Positions 61,960 through 64,000 of a DNA stretch of 64,000 nucleotides are shown here, piece after piece. A program made the translations under genes and the position numbers. The DNA lies in assembly GCF_015529805.1 (NCBI RefSeq), contig NZ_CP064654.1:2046001-2110000 (forward strand), given 5' to 3'. Under the pieces are notes generated by a model. It did no database searches and had not been told where the DNA came from. It was given only the letters and a program-made list of their open reading frames with translations. The DNA comes from Qipengyuania soli (lineage in GTDB: Bacteria > Pseudomonadota > Alphaproteobacteria > Sphingomonadales > Sphingomonadaceae). The first letter of the stretch is position 1. Each line of letters starts with the position of its first letter.

Positions 61960-63377
61960 CAGGACAATGCCCGGCGCAGCCTTGCCACGAGTGCGGCGTA
62001 TTTCTTGGGCAGGCCGCCGAATACGGTCTGCTCCCACGCGCTGAAGGCAGACGCCTTGGAAATCTCGCTGCGGGTCGGATAGGCGATGATCGCGCTGCCG
62101 AGCGCGAAGGTGCTGCTCTTGCCCGTGATCGACTGGGTGAAGGGCAGTAGCAGTTCGCCGGCATTCCTGCCGACGATGCTGACGCCGAGCACCTTCTTGC
62201 CCTTGAGCACCATCTTCATGTGGCCCCTGGTATACCCTTCCGCGACGGCGCGTTCGTTCTCGGAGAATTCCTCGCGCACGACTGTGATATTGTCGCCATG
62301 CGCCTTGCGGGCATCGGCCTCAGTCATGCCGATCTGCGCGACTTCCGGTTCGGTATAGGTGCACCAGGGAAGCGCCTTGTAGTCGACCTTGGTCGGCAGG
62401 CCGGTGACGATCTCGAGCGCGACGTTGGAGCCCTCGTATCCCGACACATGGGTCAGTCGTGGGCCCGCCCGGCAATCGCCGATCGCGTAAATGCCCTTCA
62501 CCGAGGTGCGACGGCGGGCATCGACCCTGAAGCCGTTGCCGCCAAGGGCGATGCCCAGATCTTCCGCCCCGAAGCCCCTGACCCGTGCCCTGCGTCCTAC
62601 GGCGAGCAGCAGGTGGGTGCCCGAGACTGTCTCACCGCCATCGGTATGGACCGTGACCTGTCCGGCTTCGCCTTCGACCTTCTTCGCCGCCCCGTGCACG
62701 AAGCGCACACCTTCGCCCTTCATCGTATCGACCACGACCGCCACCGATTCCGGATCGTCGCGGCCCATGAGGTCATGAGGCTCGATCACCGTCACTTCGC
62801 TTCCGAGACGGCGGAAGCTCTGCGCCATTTCCATGCCGATCACCCCGCCCCCGATGATGACGAGATGCCCCGGCAATTCGTCGATTTCGAACAGGTTCTC
62901 GTTGGTGAGGTAAGGAACATCGTGGATGCCCTCGATCGGCGGGACGACCGGTTCGGAGCCGGTCGCGATAACGATGCGCGGAGCATGCAGGGTCCGGCCC
63001 GCGACCTCGACCGACTGCCGCCCGGTCATCCGAGCATGGCCGAGCAGGACCTCGCAGCCCATTTCCTCGAAGGTCTCGACCGAATCGTGATGCTCGATCC
63101 CGGCGATGGCATCGCGGATATGGCCGCGCACGCCGGTCCAGTCGACCTGCGGAGCCGCCAGCGTAACTCCGAAGCGCTTCTCTTCGCGCGCTTCGGCAGC
63201 GCGCTTTGCCGCAGTGATCAGCGCCTTCGAGGGGACGCAGCCATTGTTGAGGCACTCGCCCCCCATCTTGTGGCCCTCGATCAGCGCTACCTTGAGGCCG
63301 AACAGCGCGCAGCCGCCCGCAGCGGTTAGCCCTGCGGCCCCGCCGCCGATCACGATTACGTCATGGGTGAATTTCAT
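61959..63377 (-). CDS. FAD-dependent pyridine nucleotide-disulfide oxidoreductase (mercuric reductase-like)
   Basis: A 472-residue flavoprotein. It has the FAD motif VIVIGGGAAGLTAAGGCALF, the redox disulfide GGECLNNGCVPSKALIT, the NAD(P) motif LVIIGGGVIGMEMAQSFRRLG and VKGIYAIGDCRAG. The C-terminal dimer domain ends IIAYPTRSEISKASAF and lacks the His-x-x-x-x-Glu pair of lipoamide dehydrogenase and the C-terminal cysteines of mercuric reductase, so it is neither in a strict sense. It overlaps the radical SAM gene by one base, forming a two-gene operon. Confidence 0.85.
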   Translation of the reverse strand: MKFTHDVIVIGGGAAGLTAAGGCALFGLKVALIEGHKMGGECLNNGCVPSKALITAAKRAAEAREEKRFGVTLAAPQVDWTGVRGHIRDAIAGIEHHDSVETFEEMGCEVLLGHARMTGRQSVEVAGRTLHAPRIVIATGSEPVVPPIEGIHDVPYLTNENLFEIDELPGHLVIIGGGVIGMEMAQSFRRLGSEVTVIEPHDLMGRDDPESVAVVVDTMKGEGVRFVHGAAKKVEGEAGQVTVHTDGGETVSGTHLLLAVGRRARVRGFGAEDLGIALGGNGFRVDARRRTSVKGIYAIGDCRAGPRLTHVSGYEGSNVALEIVTGLPTKVDYKALPWCTYTEPEVAQIGMTEADARKAHGDNITVVREEFSENERAVAEGYTRGHMKMVLKGKKVLGVSIVGRNAGELLLPFTQSITGKSSTFALGSAIIAYPTRSEISKASAFSAWEQTVFGGLPKKYAALVARLRRALS

Positions 63378-63444
63378 CGCCTTGCCCCGTAACCCGAAAT
63401 CCCTAGGAAACGAAACGGGACTTCAACACCAAGAGGGTTTCGCC

Positions 63445-64000
63445 ATTTCGAGGATACTGGTTACCGGTGCCGCGGGCCTGCTCGGCGGTGAGGTGTGCGC
63501 GCGGCTCGTCGCCCGTGGCCACAGCGTCACGGCGATGGTCCATCGCACGCCGGACATTCTTGCGAATGACGGGACGAAGGTTGCGGTTGGCGAGATCGTG
63601 CCGGGCGATGTGTCGCTGCCGCGAATGGGCTGGAGCGAGGACGAATTTGCCCGCATAGCTGCCGGACACGATCTCCTCATCCACTGCGCTGCGACCGTGC
63701 GGTTCGATCTCGATGAGGCCGACTATGCCGCGGTAAATGTCGGCGGCACGGCCAATGCCATCGCCCTCGCCGAAGCTGGGGGAATGGAATTCCTGCACGT
63801 ATCCACCGCCTATGTGTGCGGCGATCGCAACGGCCCGATCAGGGAAGACGATCCGCTGCCCGAGAGCGGCTATGCCAACGGCTATGAGGCGAGCAAGGCC
63901 GCGGGCGAGCGGCTCGTTCGCAATAGCGGCCTGCCATGGGCCATTGCACGGCCTTCGGTCGTGGTCGGGGAACATGCCAGCGGCGCGATCAGGCAGTTCG
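63445..64000 (+). CDS. Extended SDR / NAD-dependent epimerase-like protein, truncated by window end
   Basis: An open frame of 185 codons continues past the right edge. It starts SRILVTGAAGLLGGEVCARL, the NAD(P) glycine motif; then HCAATVRFDLDEADYAAVNV, EFLHVSTAYVCGDRNGPI and the catalytic Tyr-x-x-x-Lys in YEASKAAGERLV. The HVSTAYVCG wording resembles thioester-reductase/male-sterility type SDRs. No ATG, GTG or TTG precedes the glycine motif; an ATT at 63445 seven bases after AAGAGGG is the best start. It is divergent from the flavoprotein gene. Confidence 0.8.
   Translation, partial: MSRILVTGAAGLLGGEVCARLVARGHSVTAMVHRTPDILANDGTKVAVGEIVPGDVSLPRMGWSEDEFARIAAGHDLLIHCAATVRFDLDEADYAAVNVGGTANAIALAEAGGMEFLHVSTAYVCGDRNGPIREDDPLPESGYANGYEASKAAGERLVRNSGLPWAIARPSVVVGEHASGAIRQF

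Noticed and set aside
1..64000. Mobile elements, CRISPR arrays, rRNA operons, prophage
   Set aside because: No transposase, integrase, direct-repeat array or rRNA-like sequence was seen; tRNA genes show no adjacent integrase or duplicated 3' end.

Overview
The window looks like chromosome of a GC-rich alphaproteobacterium of the Sphingomonadales, most likely Erythrobacteraceae (Erythrobacter, Qipengyuania or Altererythrobacter type). The pointers are the general stress response locus (PhyR, NepR, EcfG), several HWE/HRXXN-type histidine kinases, a bacteriophytochrome with its own heme oxygenase, class I polyhydroxyalkanoate (PHA) synthesis, TonB-dependent receptors and many acyl-CoA catabolism genes. 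No insertion sequence, prophage, CRISPR array or rRNA is visible. Genes are tightly packed and no gene-free stretch exceeds about 300 bases. The genus is an inference; the family-level call is fairly safe.

Region by region. 1-5.0 kb: the tail of a TonB-dependent receptor, an MFS transporter, an aldehyde dehydrogenase and a short/long acyl-CoA dehydrogenase pair. 5.1-8.4 kb: sulfate activation (cysD, cysNC) and a small secreted protein. 8.4-17 kb: a second acyl-CoA dehydrogenase pair with an N-acyl-D-amino-acid deacylase-like amidohydrolase, two crotonases, a thioesterase, tRNA-Thr and tRNA-Cys, and a winged-helix regulator. 17-21.3 kb: an alanine/diaminopimelate-type aminotransferase, PHA synthase and a histone-H1-like phasin with probable PhaR operators. 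21.4-27.6 kb: clpS, lptF-lptG, a GNAT enzyme, a small lipoprotein, a desaturase and a second GNAT-like protein.

27.7-34 kb is the general stress response region: a single-domain FATGUY-type receiver, a Crp/Fnr regulator with an N-terminal cysteine motif, phyR, a CHASE-HWE kinase, nepR-ecfG and an AI-2E family permease. Three perfect EcfG-type promoters (GGAAC, 16 or 17 bases, CGTT) sit before the receiver, phyR and nepR. 34-42.4 kb is mostly housekeeping: sodB, a dicarboxylate-type symporter, glmM, a DUF1272 protein, thiD, a LOG-family protein, tRNA-Trp, aat, DUF2155, an NDUFA12-like complex I protein, DUF192 and recX. 42.4-55.1 kb holds an orphan fatty acyl-AMP ligase, a receiver facing a PAS-HWE kinase, a TelA/XpaC/PHA-granule protein operon, heme oxygenase with bacteriophytochrome-HWE-REC, a TonB-like protein and a MASE1 hybrid kinase. 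55.1-64 kb has a TonB-dependent receptor, a 2-oxoglutarate oxygenase, a NupC nucleoside transporter, a YhhQ-type queuosine-precursor transporter, a coupled radical SAM / flavoprotein pair, and a truncated extended-SDR gene at the right edge.

The unifying theme is signalling into the general stress response. Three HRXXN kinases, two stand-alone receivers and one fused receiver lie within about 24 kb of phyR-nepR-ecfG, and one sensor is a red/far-red photoreceptor. The other observations that deserve a second look are a 163-base convergent coding overlap between aat and the DUF2155 gene, two probable non-AUG starts, the phaP operator pair, the TelA-XpaC-PHA protein operon, and the radical SAM / disulfide-reductase-like pair.
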